Below the pieces are notes generated by a model. That model saw only the letters and a list, made by a program, of their open reading frames with translations, made no database searches and was not told the DNA's origin. A program made the position numbers and the translations under genes. From Bacteroidota bacterium (GTDB lineage: Bacteria > Bacteroidota > Ignavibacteria > UBA10030 > UBA8401), in the NCBI GenBank assembly GCA_008933835.1, contig WBUG01000003.1, forward strand, positions 1-64,000: a stretch of 64,000 bases of DNA, given 5' to 3'. This document shows positions 62,833 through 64,000 of this stretch, piece after piece (positions within the stretch are counted from its first letter, which is position 1; each line of letters opens with the position of its first letter).

Positions 62833-63933
62833 TCACTCGTCTCCGAAGCTGGTGCCGACGTGCCGCGCCGCACTGACGATCTCGCCGTCCGGCGGAACGA
62901 GCCGCTGGCGGGAGATGGCGTCCTTGATGAGCACGCTCGTCACATGGATCCCTTTCAGGCTCACCATCCGCCCGAAGTCCCCCTTCACCGCCAGCTCCAC
63001 CGCTTTGGTGCCGTAGCGGGTGGCCAGCACGCGGTCGTACGCCGTGGGGCTTCCGCCGCGCTGCAGGTGTCCGAGGATGGTGGTGCGGGTTTCGAGTCCG
63101 GTCTCTTTGGTGATGCGGCTGCTGATGTGCTCGCCGATGCCGCCGAACCGGATCGGGTCCGTACGCTTGATGTCGGTCTCCTTGATGACGATCTCTTCAT
63201 CGGCCGCCTTGGCCCCTTCGGCCACGCAGACGATGCTGTAGCGGTTGCCGCGGGTGCTGCGCTCGATGACCCGGCGCATCACGCTCTCCCACTTGAACGG
63301 CATCTCGGGCAGCAGGATGACGTCCGCGCCGCCGGCGAGTCCCGCCTCCAGCGCGATCCATCCCGCGTACCGTCCCATCACTTCGATGACCATCACGCGG
63401 TGATGGGCCGACGCCGTGGTGTGCAGACGGTCGATGGCCTCCGTGGCGATGGAGAGCGCCGTGTCGAACCCGAAGGTCTGGTCCGTGGCGTCCAGGTCGT
63501 TGTCGATGGTCTTCGGCACCCCGATGATGTTGATGCCCATCTCCGCCAGCTTGTTGGAGATGTGCATGGTGCCGTCGCCGCCGATGGCGATGAGACAGTC
63601 GAGCCCCCATCCCTTATAATGCTTCAGGATCTTGGACGATGCGTCGACGATCTCGATGCCGTTCAGTCCTTCGACGGGATAATGGTATGGGTCCCCTTTG
63701 TTGGAGGTGCCGAGGATGGTCCCTCCCAGTCCGATGATGCCGGCGATGTCGTCGCGGGTGAGTTCGCGCATCCGGCCTTCGACGAATCCTTCGAAACCGT
63801 CTTCGATGCCGACCACGGTGATGCCGTAGTCGTTCATGGCGGGTTTGGCCACGCCGCGGATGACCGCGTTCAGGCCGGGACAGTCGCCGCCGCCGGTGAG
63901 GATTCCGATGCGTTTGATCTTCTTATTGGTCAT
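62833..63933 (-). CDS. pfkA: 6-phosphofructokinase
   Basis: Phosphorylates fructose 6-phosphate. The sequence GILTGGGDCPGLNAVIRG, LIAIGGDGTMHISNKLAEMG, VPKTIDNDLDATDQTFG, VIEVMGRYAGWIALEAGLAG and LGHLQRGGSPTAYDRVLATR cover the active site. GGDGT (Gly rather than Asp) is the ATP-type signature, while PKTIDND (Lys) is the form seen in PPi-dependent and mixed-substrate group III enzymes. ATP use is most likely. Length (366 aa) fits that group. ATG 63933. Confidence 0.94.
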   Translation of the reverse strand: MTNKKIKRIGILTGGGDCPGLNAVIRGVAKPAMNDYGITVVGIEDGFEGFVEGRMRELTRDDIAGIIGLGGTILGTSNKGDPYHYPVEGLNGIEIVDASSKILKHYKGWGLDCLIAIGGDGTMHISNKLAEMGINIIGVPKTIDNDLDATDQTFGFDTALSIATEAIDRLHTTASAHHRVMVIEVMGRYAGWIALEAGLAGGADVILLPEMPFKWESVMRRVIERSTRGNRYSIVCVAEGAKAADEEIVIKETDIKRTDPIRFGGIGEHISSRITKETGLETRTTILGHLQRGGSPTAYDRVLATRYGTKAVELAVKGDFGRMVSLKGIHVTSVLIKDAISRQRLVPPDGEIVSAARHVGTSFGDE

Positions 63934-63977
63934 TCGTTCCTATGCTGTTCTATTGGTCGATATCGTGTAGTGCAGGG

Positions 63978-63985
63978 TCAATGTA
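63978..63985 (-). promoter_or_regulatory. Possible -7 element of pfkA (TACATTGA)
   Basis: Minus-strand TACATTGA at 63985-63978. The expected TTG would lie about 20 bp further upstream, just beyond the window edge, so the promoter is incomplete. Confidence 0.3.
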
Positions 63986-64000
63986 CGCAAAATTGGCATG

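Overview
The window (about 60 % GC) looks like a chromosomal segment from the Bacteroidota–Chlorobiota (FCB) group, most likely an Ignavibacteria/Kapabacteria-type bacterium. Three things point there. Four secreted proteins end in a type IX secretion (T9SS) C-terminal sorting domain with the NPFNPST signature. Most transcription starts are preceded by a recurring TTG-N19/20-TAnnTT element, which resembles the Bacteroidota housekeeping promoter. The pathway content also fits: futalosine menaquinone synthesis, argJ-type arginine synthesis, and a ferredoxin-type 2-oxoacid oxidoreductase. The lineage call is inference. I saw no rRNA, tRNA, CRISPR array or prophage.

Layout. 1-4107 (minus): a SurA-like foldase cut by the left edge, a degenerate CPBP-like membrane protein, UvrD/PcrA helicase and an O6-alkylguanine methyltransferase. 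4186-17018 (minus): a striking block with a membrane Ser/Thr kinase carrying a beta-propeller/FG-GAP ectodomain, a GAF-containing sigma-54 activator, tandem palindromes, a good -24/-12 promoter, a receiver-domain fragment and three T9SS-exported beta-propeller proteins ending in a terminator. 17115-23535: an exported HMA-domain protein, a fourth T9SS propeller protein, and a two-component pair (reg_prop/Y_Y_Y histidine kinase and LuxR-type regulator) whose stop codons both lie in a near-identical 22-bp palindrome. 23684-28690: acetyl-CoA synthetase, LysE-type exporter, Dus, and an isocitrate/isopropylmalate dehydrogenase family enzyme. 28834-36043 (plus): the menaquinone block, with UbiA-, UbiX- and UbiD-type genes, an MqnE-MqnA fusion, an inserted TIR-like gene with its own promoter and terminator, and MqnC. 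36081-39965 (minus): phosphoglucomutase/phosphomannomutase, a zinc-ribbon protein, YchF and a REP-associated tyrosine transposase. 40210-45148 (plus): argC-argJ-argB-argR-argG behind a tandem ArgR operator laid over the promoter. 45261-58020 (plus): a heme-binding sensor kinase homologue lacking its phospho-histidine, KorAB, NrnA-PepA, two exported thioredoxin-fold proteins, a beta-CASP metallo-beta-lactamase protein, and a GWxTD protein with PdxA and FtsE. 58036-63933 (minus): Aat-PurC-SurA-like-Mrp-Nfu in one run, and phosphofructokinase.

How the parts may work together. The most interesting hypothesis is a signalling-to-secretion module at 4.2-17.0 kb. An extracytoplasmic propeller/integrin-like sensor kinase would control the adjacent sigma-54 activator. 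The activator would bind the tandem palindromes just upstream of the -24/-12 promoter and switch on an operon of T9SS-exported propeller proteins. A second candidate is the TIR-like protein with a Lys-Pro-Glu-Ala linker, a self-contained transcription unit inserted among the menaquinone genes. A third is a genome-wide pattern visible here: at least four genes have a -7 element only 3-6 nt before the start codon, which predicts leaderless mRNAs, including argC, where ArgR boxes cover the promoter.
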